A stretch of 20,021 nt of DNA from positions 1 through 20,021 of the IMG/VR virus record IMGVR_UViG_3300035162_003660. One strand, 5' to 3'. The notes below the pieces were generated by a model, which ran no database searches, had not been told where the DNA came from, and saw only the letters and a program-made list of their open reading frames with translations. Position numbers and translations under genes: made by a program. The DNA is from a virus. Positions 1 through 6,160 of the stretch are shown here, one piece after another. Every line of letters starts with the position of its first letter. Within the stretch, counting starts at the first letter, position 1.

Positions 1-407
1 CACAGACGGTTGTATTCTCTTTCCCTGTGAAGGTAGACAAGGGTGCAGTATTCCGCACCGATATGTCCGCGATTGAACAATTAGAGATGTGGTTGATATA
101 TCAGAAGCATTGGTGTGAACATAAGCCTTCTGTTACGATCTCTGTTAAAGAGCACGAGTGGATGGAAGTGGGTGCGTGGACATATAAAAACTTCGACTTC
201 ATGAGTGGTGTATCGTTCTTGCCTTTCAGCGACCACACTTACAAGCAAGCACCATATCAGGATACTGACGAAGCGGGATATAAAGAAATGCTAGCACGTA
301 TGCCAAAAGATATTAACTGGGCAGACTTGAGTGAATACGAGTTAAGCGACACAACCGTAGGAAGTCAAGAGCTCGCTTGTGCGGCGGGTAACTGTGAGAT
401 AGTATAA
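1..407 (+). CDS. nrdJ: C-terminal part of B12-dependent (class II) ribonucleotide reductase, partial at window start
   Basis: The frame is open from base 3 to a TAA at 405-407 with no start inside the window, so this is the last ~134 residues of a larger enzyme. The GTG at 27 is internal and is not a start. Visible family signatures are EHEWMEVGAWTY, GVSFLPFSDHTYKQAPYQ and a C-terminal GSQELACAAGNCEIV. The last has a CX4C pair three residues from the end, matching the redox-shuttle cysteines of monomeric class II ribonucleoside-triphosphate reductase (Lactobacillus leichmannii type, C731/C736 of 739). Such enzymes reduce ribonucleotides to deoxyribonucleotides using adenosylcobalamin and need no separate NrdB radical subunit. 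In a phage it would supply dNTPs for replication, in line with thyX later in the window. The class I NrdA tail has a different spacing, which argues against that alternative. Confidence 0.85.
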   Translation, partial: QTVVFSFPVKVDKGAVFRTDMSAIEQLEMWLIYQKHWCEHKPSVTISVKEHEWMEVGAWTYKNFDFMSGVSFLPFSDHTYKQAPYQDTDEAGYKEMLARMPKDINWADLSEYELSDTTVGSQELACAAGNCEIV

Positions 408-547
408 TGGATGAATTCAACTACACGTTAGAATGTCCTTCTTGTGATTGTAAAGTAGATATCAGGGTTCGGTTCGAAGACGAGCTACCCTGTTTCTGCC
501 CTATGTGTGGCGAAGATTGTAATGAAATTTGGGCAGTAACAGACTGA
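407..547 (+). CDS. 46-residue zinc-ribbon miniprotein
   Basis: A short ORF starts at ATG 407-409, sharing one base with the nrdJ stop (TAATG), which suggests translational coupling. The product has CPSC near residue 10 and CPMCGEDC near residue 31, a CXXC...CXXC arrangement with two further cysteines, as in a small zinc ribbon. The rest is acidic (DIRVRFEDELP) and there is no signal peptide or membrane segment. Function is unknown. Its position directly after nrdJ makes a reductase-associated or regulatory role conceivable, but nothing in the sequence proves it. The metal-binding pattern makes a real gene likely despite the length. Confidence 0.7.
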   Translation: MDEFNYTLECPSCDCKVDIRVRFEDELPCFCPMCGEDCNEIWAVTD

Positions 548-559
548 CTATATAATTCT

Positions 560-973
560 ATGAACTGGTATTTTGAAGACAAATTGTTTGCGCCTACTGA
601 AGAAGAGTTGTCAGTTTGGCAAGGGTTTGTTTATGAGATAGAAGAAAATGATACTGGAATGAAGTATATCGGTAAAAAATACTTTTGGAAACCTAAGATT
701 CTTCCAGTCACAAAAACTCGAAAGAGAAGAAAGAAAACTCTTGTGCAGAGTGATTGGAAGGATTATTTCGGATCTAACAAACTGCTCAAAGAAAATGTTT
801 CGACAAAAAGTGTTTTTAATTACAACAGAAAGATAATTAGACTTTGCGAAACTAAAGGCGAATGTTCTTATTACGAAGCGTTATATCAATTTCAGTATTC
901 GGTGATATTGAGAGATGATTATTATAACGAATATATTCAATGTAGGATACATTCAAAACACCTGAAAAGCTAA
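560..973 (+). CDS. GIY-YIG-like nuclease domain protein
   Basis: The 137-residue product has VYEI at 24-27 and KYIG at 35-38, the two short strands that name GIY-YIG nucleases, followed by a lysine/arginine-rich stretch (54-60), a WKDYFGS segment (66-72) and a conserved-looking TKGECSYYEALYQF (98-111) whose Glu106 could be the metal-binding glutamate. Proteins of this layout recur in T4-like phages, often as putative Seg-like endonucleases. It is shorter than free-standing homing endonucleases and shows no separate DNA-binding module, so a structural or packaging-related role is equally possible. It sits 12 nt after the zinc-ribbon gene. No clear Shine-Dalgarno sequence is visible before ATG 560. 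Confidence 0.6.
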   Translation: MNWYFEDKLFAPTEEELSVWQGFVYEIEENDTGMKYIGKKYFWKPKILPVTKTRKRRKKTLVQSDWKDYFGSNKLLKENVSTKSVFNYNRKIIRLCETKGECSYYEALYQFQYSVILRDDYYNEYIQCRIHSKHLKS

Positions 974-978
974 ATACT
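970..978 (+). promoter_or_regulatory. Candidate T4-type late promoter element (CTAAATACT)
   Basis: CTAAATACT overlaps the end of the GIY-YIG-like gene and lies 17-25 nt before ATG 995. It resembles the T4-family late promoter core (TATAAATA), which needs no -35 box. The same nonamer also occurs inside the cupin gene near 12063, so in this AT-rich genome the match alone is weak. Confidence 0.3.
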
Positions 979-994
979 ATGATAGGAAAATATT

Positions 995-1435
995 ATGGCT
1001 TATCCAAGAAGAACTAGGGAACCTCATGAAGTATTTGGAGAGTTCACTCAAGCAAAATCTCGAGCAGAAAAGATAGATGTGCTGAAAAAAAATCAAACAG
1101 CAGCTTTGACAGATATTTTACGCGGGTTTTTTGACGACCGTGTACAATGGCATCTCCCTGCAGGCGCACCACCGCCATATACACCCAATGTTCCACAATC
1201 GGTTCCCTCTTCCCTTCTCAAGCAGCATTTAAATTTTAAATATCTTGTCAAAGGTATTAAAACAGCAGACGACCTTCCTCCATTTAAACGCGAAAAACTT
1301 TTTATTGATATGTTGGAGGTTGTTCATCCGGAGGACGCTAAGATTTTAGTGTCTATGATCAACAAAAAATCCCCAGTGAAAGGATTGACGAAAAAAATAG
1401 CACAGGAGGCTTACCCAAACTTAATCCCAGATTAA
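995..1435 (+). CDS. Conserved T4-like phage protein, possibly DUF6433 family
   Basis: This 146-residue protein of unknown function starts at ATG 995 behind AGGAAAA. Its N-terminus is basic (MAYPRRTREPHEVF), the middle is proline-rich (PAGAPPPYTPNVPQSVPSS, about 54-72), and the C-terminal half is helical, ending in KGLTKKIAQEAYPNLIPD. That ending and the HPEDAKILVSMINKK segment resemble a family common in T4-like and cyanophage genomes that I recall as DUF6433; the assignment is from memory and unchecked. There are no membrane segments or catalytic motifs. A candidate late promoter precedes it, so a virion or DNA-packaging role is possible but unproven. Confidence 0.6.
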   Translation: MAYPRRTREPHEVFGEFTQAKSRAEKIDVLKKNQTAALTDILRGFFDDRVQWHLPAGAPPPYTPNVPQSVPSSLLKQHLNFKYLVKGIKTADDLPPFKREKLFIDMLEVVHPEDAKILVSMINKKSPVKGLTKKIAQEAYPNLIPD

Positions 1436-1473
1436 TTATGCATATTCCAAATCGATAACAAGGAGACTTGCCT

Positions 1474-1632
1474 ATGGTAGCAACCCAGATAGAAAGACTT
1501 AAAAAAGACTCTAGGGAACTTGGAAATTATATCCATAAGTTAAACAAAAAAGGGAAACAAGAAGCAGCATATAAGATGACTAAGAAACAAGCGTTCTTAG
1601 ATGCTGCAATAAATCAAGTCACGAGGGGGTGA
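1474..1632 (+). CDS. 52-residue basic helical phage protein
   Basis: ATG 1474 follows AAGGAGA (1460-1466), a strong Shine-Dalgarno sequence at good spacing. The product begins MVATQIERLKKDSRELGNYI, is rich in Lys, Gln and Ala, and reads as one or two amphipathic helices with the repeated patterns GKQEAAYKMTKKQAFLDAA. Short proteins of this style occur beside the preceding family in T4-like phages. Function is unknown. The stop codon lies at the foot of the inverted repeat at 1632-1675. Confidence 0.6.
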   Translation: MVATQIERLKKDSRELGNYIHKLNKKGKQEAAYKMTKKQAFLDAAINQVTRG

Positions 1633-1675
1633 TCCTAATCTAACGGATCCCCACGGTGGGGATCCACTTTAGGAT
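1632..1675 (+). promoter_or_regulatory. Nested inverted repeat in front of the next gene
   Basis: An inner perfect 9-bp stem (GGATCCCCA 1645-1653 with TGGGGATCC 1657-1665, loop CGG) lies within an outer perfect 7-bp stem (ATCCTAA 1632-1638 with TTAGGAT 1669-1675). Neither is followed by a T run, so it does not look like an intrinsic terminator. The outer right arm holds the only AGGA immediately before ATG 1677, so the folded RNA could hide the ribosome-binding region, or it could be an RNA processing or stability hairpin. Confidence 0.65.
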
Positions 1676-1676
1676 A

Positions 1677-1973
1677 ATGCATAAGGAACCAAAAGTGCCA
1701 ACATACGATATGAGAAATGTTAAGACAGGTGAAGTGGAGGAAATGATCATTCCTTGGTCGAAAAAAAAAGAAATGCTCGAGTCAGGAGAATGGGAATCAG
1801 TTCATTTAAAAATGGCGCCAATTGTTACCCACACGGGTAATATTATTAATAAGACATCTGGCGACTGGAAAGACCTCTTAAAGAAAATTAAAGAAGGGTC
1901 AGGAGGTAACAGTGGCTTAACTGCAGAACAAAAACGTACTCATGGGTTTGCTGATAATACTATCAACACATGA
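1677..1973 (+). CDS. Conserved small T4-like phage protein (FmdB-like annotation in relatives)
   Basis: The 98-residue product opens MHKEPKVPTYDMRNVKTGE. It resembles T4-like phage proteins with a PxYxxRNxxTGEV start and a middle SGDWKDLLKKIKE segment, sometimes annotated as FmdB-like regulators, though the zinc cysteines of true FmdB proteins are absent. ATG 1677 is chosen over an in-frame GTG at 1656 because the GTG falls inside the hairpin. AGGA lies only 2 nt before ATG 1677, which is too close for a normal Shine-Dalgarno, so starting efficiency is uncertain; ATG 1710 is another option. The gene overlaps phoH by 4 nt. Function is unknown. Confidence 0.6.
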   Translation: MHKEPKVPTYDMRNVKTGEVEEMIIPWSKKKEMLESGEWESVHLKMAPIVTHTGNIINKTSGDWKDLLKKIKEGSGGNSGLTAEQKRTHGFADNTINT

Positions 1974-2686
1974 AGAAACAATCGCAACAAATGCCTCCTA
2001 TGAGAGCAGTACCAGACATGAAGATTCGTCTGGATCAGATGGACACAATTTCACCTATCACACCCCATCAAGAAGACGCTTGGCGAGCTTGGCGAGACGG
2101 TGATCATCTTGCTCTAACCGGCACTGCTGGTACCGGTAAAACCTTCCTCGCAATGTATCTCGCGCTCGAGGAGGTTATGGATAAGAGCACACCGTTTGAT
2201 ACGTTACATATTATTCGAAGCGTGGTACCGACTCGAGAGATTGGTTACCTTCCTGGCACAATAGCAGAAAAGCTAGATGCATACACGGGTCCATATCGAG
2301 CTACTGCCACAGAGCTGTTTAATGATGTTAAAGCATATGATAAACTAGTCTACAATAATTTTGTTACTTTTGAATCAACTTCCTACATAAGAGGAATGAC
2401 TTACGACAGTAGTATCATACTGGTTGATGAGATGCAGAATCTTAACTTTCACGAACTAGACTCTGTTATAACTCGAGTCGGGCAAGCTACTAAGATTATA
2501 TTCAGCGGCGACTATTATCAGAGCGATTTTAAACAAGAAAAAGATAAAAGTGGCGTTAATCGATTCCTTAGCATATTAGACAATATGAAATCCTTTACTC
2601 ATGTACAGTTTGGATGGGAAGATATTGTGCGGTCGGACTTTGTTCGTGACTACATAATGACTAAAGAATGGATGGGCGTCAAATGA
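1970..2686 (+). CDS. phoH: PhoH-like ATPase
   Basis: This 238-residue P-loop ATPase of the PhoH family has Walker A GTAGTGKT at 51-58, the TREIGYLPG segment at 88-96 typical of PhoH, and Walker B SIILVDEMQN at about 148-157, followed by TKIIFSGDYYQSD (sensor-type strand with GD). The size and single-domain layout match phage PhoH proteins, which are widespread in marine phages. The proposed function is ATP-dependent RNA or nucleic-acid handling; the link to phosphate starvation in phages is unproven. ATG 1970 overlaps the previous stop by ATGA. The glycan cluster begins 1 nt after its stop. Confidence 0.93.
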   Translation: MKKQSQQMPPMRAVPDMKIRLDQMDTISPITPHQEDAWRAWRDGDHLALTGTAGTGKTFLAMYLALEEVMDKSTPFDTLHIIRSVVPTREIGYLPGTIAEKLDAYTGPYRATATELFNDVKAYDKLVYNNFVTFESTSYIRGMTYDSSIILVDEMQNLNFHELDSVITRVGQATKIIFSGDYYQSDFKQEKDKSGVNRFLSILDNMKSFTHVQFGWEDIVRSDFVRDYIMTKEWMGVK

Positions 2687-2687
2687 T

Positions 2688-3311
2688 ATGGAAGCTATAA
2701 TAATCGGCCATGGCCCTAGCTTACTCAATAAACAATACGGCTCTTATATCGATTCGTTCGAATATGTTATAAGACAAAAAGCCAACGCAATAACATATAC
2801 CAAAGAAAACCCTGAACACTATGGTTCTAAGACCTATGCTATTGGCGGGTCAACTGGTCAGTACAATGCAATATCAAAACTGAATAACGTTCAGTGTTGG
2901 GTGTTTATCGACTCTCGAAGAAACCCAGAAGATGATTACGACAACAGGTTTAATAGCGAGACTGTTAAATGTAATCAGGCGCTTTGCCATCGATGGAACC
3001 AAGTCTTTCGTGATATGAGAACTGACGACTGGACAAGAAACGAACAAGAAGCGCAAGCCCATTCTGATCCGAAACTTGGTCACAATCATATGTCTTCGGG
3101 AACACATACACTTCTTTACACTTGTCATTACCTTCGACCTTCTAAGATATATCTCCTCGGTTACGACAATGTGCGCAGCGGCACTTTCGGTTGGTCTGTC
3201 ACAAGAGGCGAGCATTTTAAGAATTACGGCGACCATAGATATGATGTAGAACAAAAAATGCTACCTCTTTTCGAAAAAGAATTTAACACTAAAATAGAAT
3301 TTGTAATATGA
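2688..3311 (+). CDS. Putative glycosyltransferase, sialyltransferase-like (GT29/GT42-type Rossmann fold)
   Basis: The 207-residue product has GHGPS at 7-11 followed by a YIDSFEYVIRQ segment, similar to the (G)NGPS...IDxFDxVxRxN start of GT29/GT42-like transferases. SSGTH at 136-140 then begins a helix leading to IYLLGYDN at 154-161, the S/TG...LGFD element of those families, and late histidines (HFKNYGDH) could be catalytic. It is soluble, with no membrane anchor. It opens the carbohydrate cluster right after phoH. Donor and acceptor cannot be deduced, and sialic acid is not implied because no CMP-sialate genes are present. The protein at 14478 shares the same layout. Confidence 0.6.
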   Translation: MEAIIIGHGPSLLNKQYGSYIDSFEYVIRQKANAITYTKENPEHYGSKTYAIGGSTGQYNAISKLNNVQCWVFIDSRRNPEDDYDNRFNSETVKCNQALCHRWNQVFRDMRTDDWTRNEQEAQAHSDPKLGHNHMSSGTHTLLYTCHYLRPSKIYLLGYDNVRSGTFGWSVTRGEHFKNYGDHRYDVEQKMLPLFEKEFNTKIEFVI

Positions 3312-3964
3312 AAGTTTTTATTGGGTATGACCCTAGAGAAGAAGAAGCGTATCAAGTTGCTCGGGCCTCAATACTTGAACATTCGGACGTTGAAGTAGAA
3401 CCGCTAATCCGGTCCGAGCTAATGGAAAGGGGTATATTTCGTAGACAACACGACCTAAAAGCGTCTACTGAATTTACAATGACACGGTTCCTTGTTCCTT
3501 ATCTAAGCGACTACAAAGGGTATGCTTTGTTTGTTGATTGTGATATTTTATGTAACGCGGATATAAGGTCTATCCTAGACGGTGTGGACGAATCGTGTGA
3601 CGTAAGTTGTGTTCAACACGAATACACACCCAAGGGCGAATTTAAAATGGATGGTAAACTACAGCATGTTTATCCCAAGAAAAACTGGTCTTCAGTTATG
3701 CTCTTTAATAATCAAGCATGCTGGAAATTGACTCCCGACGTTGTCAATATTGTAGACCCCTCTTACTTGCATCAAATGCGGTGGGCAGATAACATAGGTT
3801 CTCTAGATCACACGTGGAACTATTTGTCTGGGTATTACCAAGATATAGATAATCCTAAGATAATTCATTACACTGATGGAGGTCCATGGTTTCCTCAATA
3901 CGAGAACTGTGACTTCGCAGAAGAATGGAAACAAGCGGCAAAATTACTAAAGGAACCCCAATGA
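3308..3964 (+). CDS. GT8-like glycosyltransferase (GT-A fold)
   Basis: The 218-residue product begins MKVFIGYDPREEEAYQVA, a start typical of phage and bacterial GT8-like enzymes. It has a metal-binding DCD at 77-79 (LFVDCDILC), a SSVMLFNN strand near 128, and a C-terminal IIHYTDGGPWF whose His is in the place of the GT8 metal-ligand histidine. This predicts a retaining, nucleotide-sugar-dependent transferase. ATGA overlap with the previous gene and another ATGA overlap with the lysozyme gene show tight coupling. Sugar and acceptor are unknown. Confidence 0.78.
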   Translation: MKVFIGYDPREEEAYQVARASILEHSDVEVEPLIRSELMERGIFRRQHDLKASTEFTMTRFLVPYLSDYKGYALFVDCDILCNADIRSILDGVDESCDVSCVQHEYTPKGEFKMDGKLQHVYPKKNWSSVMLFNNQACWKLTPDVVNIVDPSYLHQMRWADNIGSLDHTWNYLSGYYQDIDNPKIIHYTDGGPWFPQYENCDFAEEWKQAAKLLKEPQ

Positions 3965-4407
3965 ACAGAGAAGAAGTTTTTGAAACATTAAAGATAGACG
4001 AAGGCGTCGAATACCAAATTTATCTTGATCACCTTGGCTATCCAACTTTTGGAGTTGGCCACTTGGTTACGGACAATGATCCAGAAGCAGGGTTGGAAGT
4101 TGGCACAGGCATAAGCAACGAGAGAGTGTGGGAAGCGTTTGAGAGCGACCTTGACACATCAGTCGCGGAATGTCAGGTGCTCTTTCCTGGAGGAGCGTTC
4201 GACGATTTCCCAGAGGAAGTCCAGCAGGTAGTCGTTAACATGATGTTTAATATGGGTCGACCACGTCTTTCTAAGTTCAAAAAAATGTTAGCTGGATTAG
4301 AAAGCGGTGATTTTAAAACAGCAGCACTTGAAGGACGCGATTCGAAATGGTATAATCAAGTAACTAATCGCGCAGAAAGGTTAATGGCTCGGCTGGAGAA
4401 TGTCTAA
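3961..4407 (+). CDS. T4-type lysozyme (endolysin, GH24)
   Basis: The 148-residue soluble muramidase aligns by eye with T4 gene e lysozyme along its whole length: MNREEVFETLKIDEG, IYLDHLGYPTFGVGHL, VVNMMFNMG, and SKWYNQVTNRAERLM near the C-terminus. The catalytic triad is present as Glu14, Asp23 and Thr29 (T4 E11, D20, T26) with the same spacing. It has no signal or SAR segment, so it should need a holin to reach peptidoglycan; none is evident nearby. ATG 3961 (ATGA overlap) is preferred to an ATG at 3925 because it matches the T4 N-terminus. Its place between glycosyltransferase genes is unusual. Confidence 0.94.
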   Translation: MNREEVFETLKIDEGVEYQIYLDHLGYPTFGVGHLVTDNDPEAGLEVGTGISNERVWEAFESDLDTSVAECQVLFPGGAFDDFPEEVQQVVVNMMFNMGRPRLSKFKKMLAGLESGDFKTAALEGRDSKWYNQVTNRAERLMARLENV

Positions 4408-4544
4408 TGGCGCAGGCAATTAGTACAACTAAAGTGCAACACAAGCCCAAAGGTACATCCATCGGTAATGGGCATTTTAACACATCCTCTATGAATAAAA
4501 AGAAAAAAGCGGATTATAAAAAATACAGAGGACAAGGTAGGTAA
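4407..4544 (+). CDS. Small basic conserved phage protein ending in KYRGQGR
   Basis: A 45-residue ORF starts at ATG 4407, sharing one base with the lysozyme stop (TAATG). The product is basic, with HKPKGTSIGNG near 12-22, a KKKK run and the ending YKKYRGQGR. I recognise this pattern (KP..TSIG...KRxxYKxYRGQG) from many T4-like marine phages, where it is a short protein of unknown role, possibly nucleic-acid binding given its charge. Conservation of both ends makes it a confident gene despite its size. It belongs to the phage core rather than to the glycan genes around it. Confidence 0.72.
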   Translation: MAQAISTTKVQHKPKGTSIGNGHFNTSSMNKKKKADYKKYRGQGR

Positions 4545-4549
4545 CTTAA

Positions 4550-4702
4550 GTGGCGAAATATTCAAGATTTGATGCAGATAACAAGAAAAGAAACAAAGAT
4601 AAATATAGAGCCGAACGAAAGAAAGTTCGGCTTGATGATAATGAAAAGAAATTAAATTATGAGAAGATTGATATATCAAGTTTACGTCGGAAAGAAATCT
4701 AA
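4550..4702 (+). CDS. Small very basic phage protein with GTG start
   Basis: A 50-residue ORF starts at GTG 4550 (product MAKYSRFDADNKKRNKDKYR...), 5 nt after the previous stop, with AAGGTAGG upstream. It is rich in Lys, Arg and Asp, with no hydrophobic core to speak of. The KYSRFD start resembles short proteins found beside the KYRGQGR protein in other T4-like phages. Its last 44 nt overlap the start of the next glycosyltransferase in another frame, and a 24-nt hairpin lies inside it. Function is unknown. The long overlap and GTG start lower confidence, but the reading frame is clean. Confidence 0.55.
   Translation: MAKYSRFDADNKKRNKDKYRAERKKVRLDDNEKKLNYEKIDISSLRRKEI
4609..4632 (+). promoter_or_regulatory. 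Hairpin 27 nt upstream of the next gene
   Basis: AGCCGAAC (4609-4616) pairs perfectly with GTTCGGCT (4625-4632) around a GAAAGAAA loop. It lies within the small basic gene and ends 26 nt before ATG 4659. There is no downstream T run, so an RNA stability, processing or translational role is more likely than termination. Confidence 0.45.
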
Positions 4703-5444
4703 GTTATATGACGGGTGTGTTGCTTCTGTAGCAATATATTGTGCGCGACATAACATTGAACACATTGTTCAAAGAGAACCTATCCTTCGTATCAAGCCAA
4801 ATGTCTTTGCAACAAACCGTAGTAAAGAGTCCTATGAAAAGCATGGTGGGTTTCTTCCCATCTACGAAAAAGAAAACGCCTTTGACCATCTGAAAGATTA
4901 TGATCAGATTGCAATTGTCGACGCTGACATTTACATTCGAGAGTCTGCAGAGAATATATTCGAAGACTTCGGTACCGAGCATGCGTTTGGAGCAGTACTC
5001 GAATCATCAATGCCGATTACAAATCAGTATATCGCAAAGATTATTAATTATTCCACAATGCAATATCGAGGTCTTTCTAAGAAACGTAAGTATCGAGAAA
5101 TTGCAAAGATGGGCTATTCTTTTTACAATATGGGATTAATTCTTCTTAACTCTAAACAGTTCGAACCTTTCCTCAAAGGATTGTCTCCAAGAGATTGGAT
5201 AATGCAGGAAGACTTTGTTGATTTTGTTGATGGCCAAGGCGCGTGGAAATGGAGCACAGACCAGACGTTGCTTAATTATTTCCTCTTTAATTCTAAAGTA
5301 CCCACGAAAGATCTTCATTGGAAATGGAATGGTTTGTTTACTGCCAACACAAAGATAAAAGAATGTTCTTTTGTGCATTTTTTCTTAAAGGATAAATTGC
5401 CGGCAGGTGGAGAAAAATTCGAAGAATTGCTTAAGCATATATGA
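4659..5444 (+). CDS. GT8-like glycosyltransferase (GT-A fold)
   Basis: The 261-residue product begins MRRLIYQVYVGKKSKLYDGC, a strand plus helix typical of GT8-like enzymes. It has VDADIY with Asp88-X-Asp90 as the metal-binding DxD, FYNMGLILLNS near 155, a WSTDQTLLNYF acceptor/active-site-like segment, and a C-terminal FVHFFLKDKLP whose His could be the third metal ligand. It is a larger relative of the enzyme at 3308. It overlaps the upstream small gene by 44 nt and the downstream gene by ATGA. Substrates are unknown. Confidence 0.75.
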   Translation: MRRLIYQVYVGKKSKLYDGCVASVAIYCARHNIEHIVQREPILRIKPNVFATNRSKESYEKHGGFLPIYEKENAFDHLKDYDQIAIVDADIYIRESAENIFEDFGTEHAFGAVLESSMPITNQYIAKIINYSTMQYRGLSKKRKYREIAKMGYSFYNMGLILLNSKQFEPFLKGLSPRDWIMQEDFVDFVDGQGAWKWSTDQTLLNYFLFNSKVPTKDLHWKWNGLFTANTKIKECSFVHFFLKDKLPAGGEKFEELLKHI

Positions 5445-6160
5445 AAGCTCAAATTGTCTATACTTCTTCGCACGAAATTTCAAGGAAGTCTGGTTTCGAA
5501 AGTCTGTCTTCCTTTGATTCTAAGAAAGGCTGGGATGTATCTTTAATAGAAGGTATCGTTCGTGAAGACTTTGATGACCTTGTGCAAGGAAATAAGTTTC
5601 GTAATGATTTTGATGTCAAATTTGCCAAGAACGGTCGCCTATGGATGATGAAGAATGGTAACGACCCAGTCTGGAAAACAAAACAAGCTTGTGTTTTTAA
5701 TCATCTATATTTCTGGAAGAAAGTAATAGAGTCTAACGAAACACAGTGTTTTATCGAACACGATATTATCTGCGTTGCTGATGCGGAAGACTACGAATTC
5801 GAAGACTATCTAATACTGAATATGGGCGACGCGTTTACCAATAAAAAATACCCCGTGCAGAAAAACATACGAAATTACCCTATTCCAATGGATAAAAAGT
5901 ATAACAATCTTTTGGATGATAAGAGCTACCCTTTGGTGTATAATAAGAGTAATGAATGGGCGAACGCTTATATGGTTCCTGGAACTGCCTCATATGCAAT
6001 AACACCAGCCGGAGCGAAGAAGATGCTCGAAGCGGCCCTTACAATCGGCCTTGATCAATCTGATTATATACTGAATACAAAGAATTGTAATATTCAGTAT
6101 ATTAATCCTAGTCCGGTTGTTTTCAATACACAATACGTTACAACTAGTTGGGGAATGTAA
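5441..6160 (+). CDS. GT25-like glycosyltransferase
   Basis: The 239-residue product resembles LPS-type GT25 enzymes, with the ACVFNHLYFWKKVIE segment (83-97), which corresponds to the G/A-C-x-x-SH-xxLW element, then CFIEHDII with EHD at 106-108 in the position of the metal-binding ExD/EDD, and PGTASYAITPAGAKKML (186-202) matching the PGTxxYxIxxxGAxKLL motif. A LDQSDYIL segment follows, where the family has its substrate Asp. SHxxLW is changed to NHLYFW, so it is a divergent member. The TAA stop shares its last base with the ATG of the radical-SAM gene. Confidence 0.7.
   Translation: MKAQIVYTSSHEISRKSGFESLSSFDSKKGWDVSLIEGIVREDFDDLVQGNKFRNDFDVKFAKNGRLWMMKNGNDPVWKTKQACVFNHLYFWKKVIESNETQCFIEHDIICVADAEDYEFEDYLILNMGDAFTNKKYPVQKNIRNYPIPMDKKYNNLLDDKSYPLVYNKSNEWANAYMVPGTASYAITPAGAKKMLEAALTIGLDQSDYILNTKNCNIQYINPSPVVFNTQYVTTSWGM

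Noticed and set aside
1656-1676. Upstream GTG start for the 98-residue protein
   Set aside because: It sits in the loop and right arm of the inner hairpin and adds residues with no similarity to the family start.
2874-3254. Long minus-strand open frames opposite glycosyltransferase and other genes
   Set aside because: Each lies opposite a gene with clear motifs, has no Shine-Dalgarno or family resemblance, and is a shadow of the + strand code.
3925-3960. Upstream ATG for the lysozyme
   Set aside because: It lies within the GT8-like gene and adds 12 residues absent from T4-type lysozymes; ATG 3961 matches the family N-terminus.
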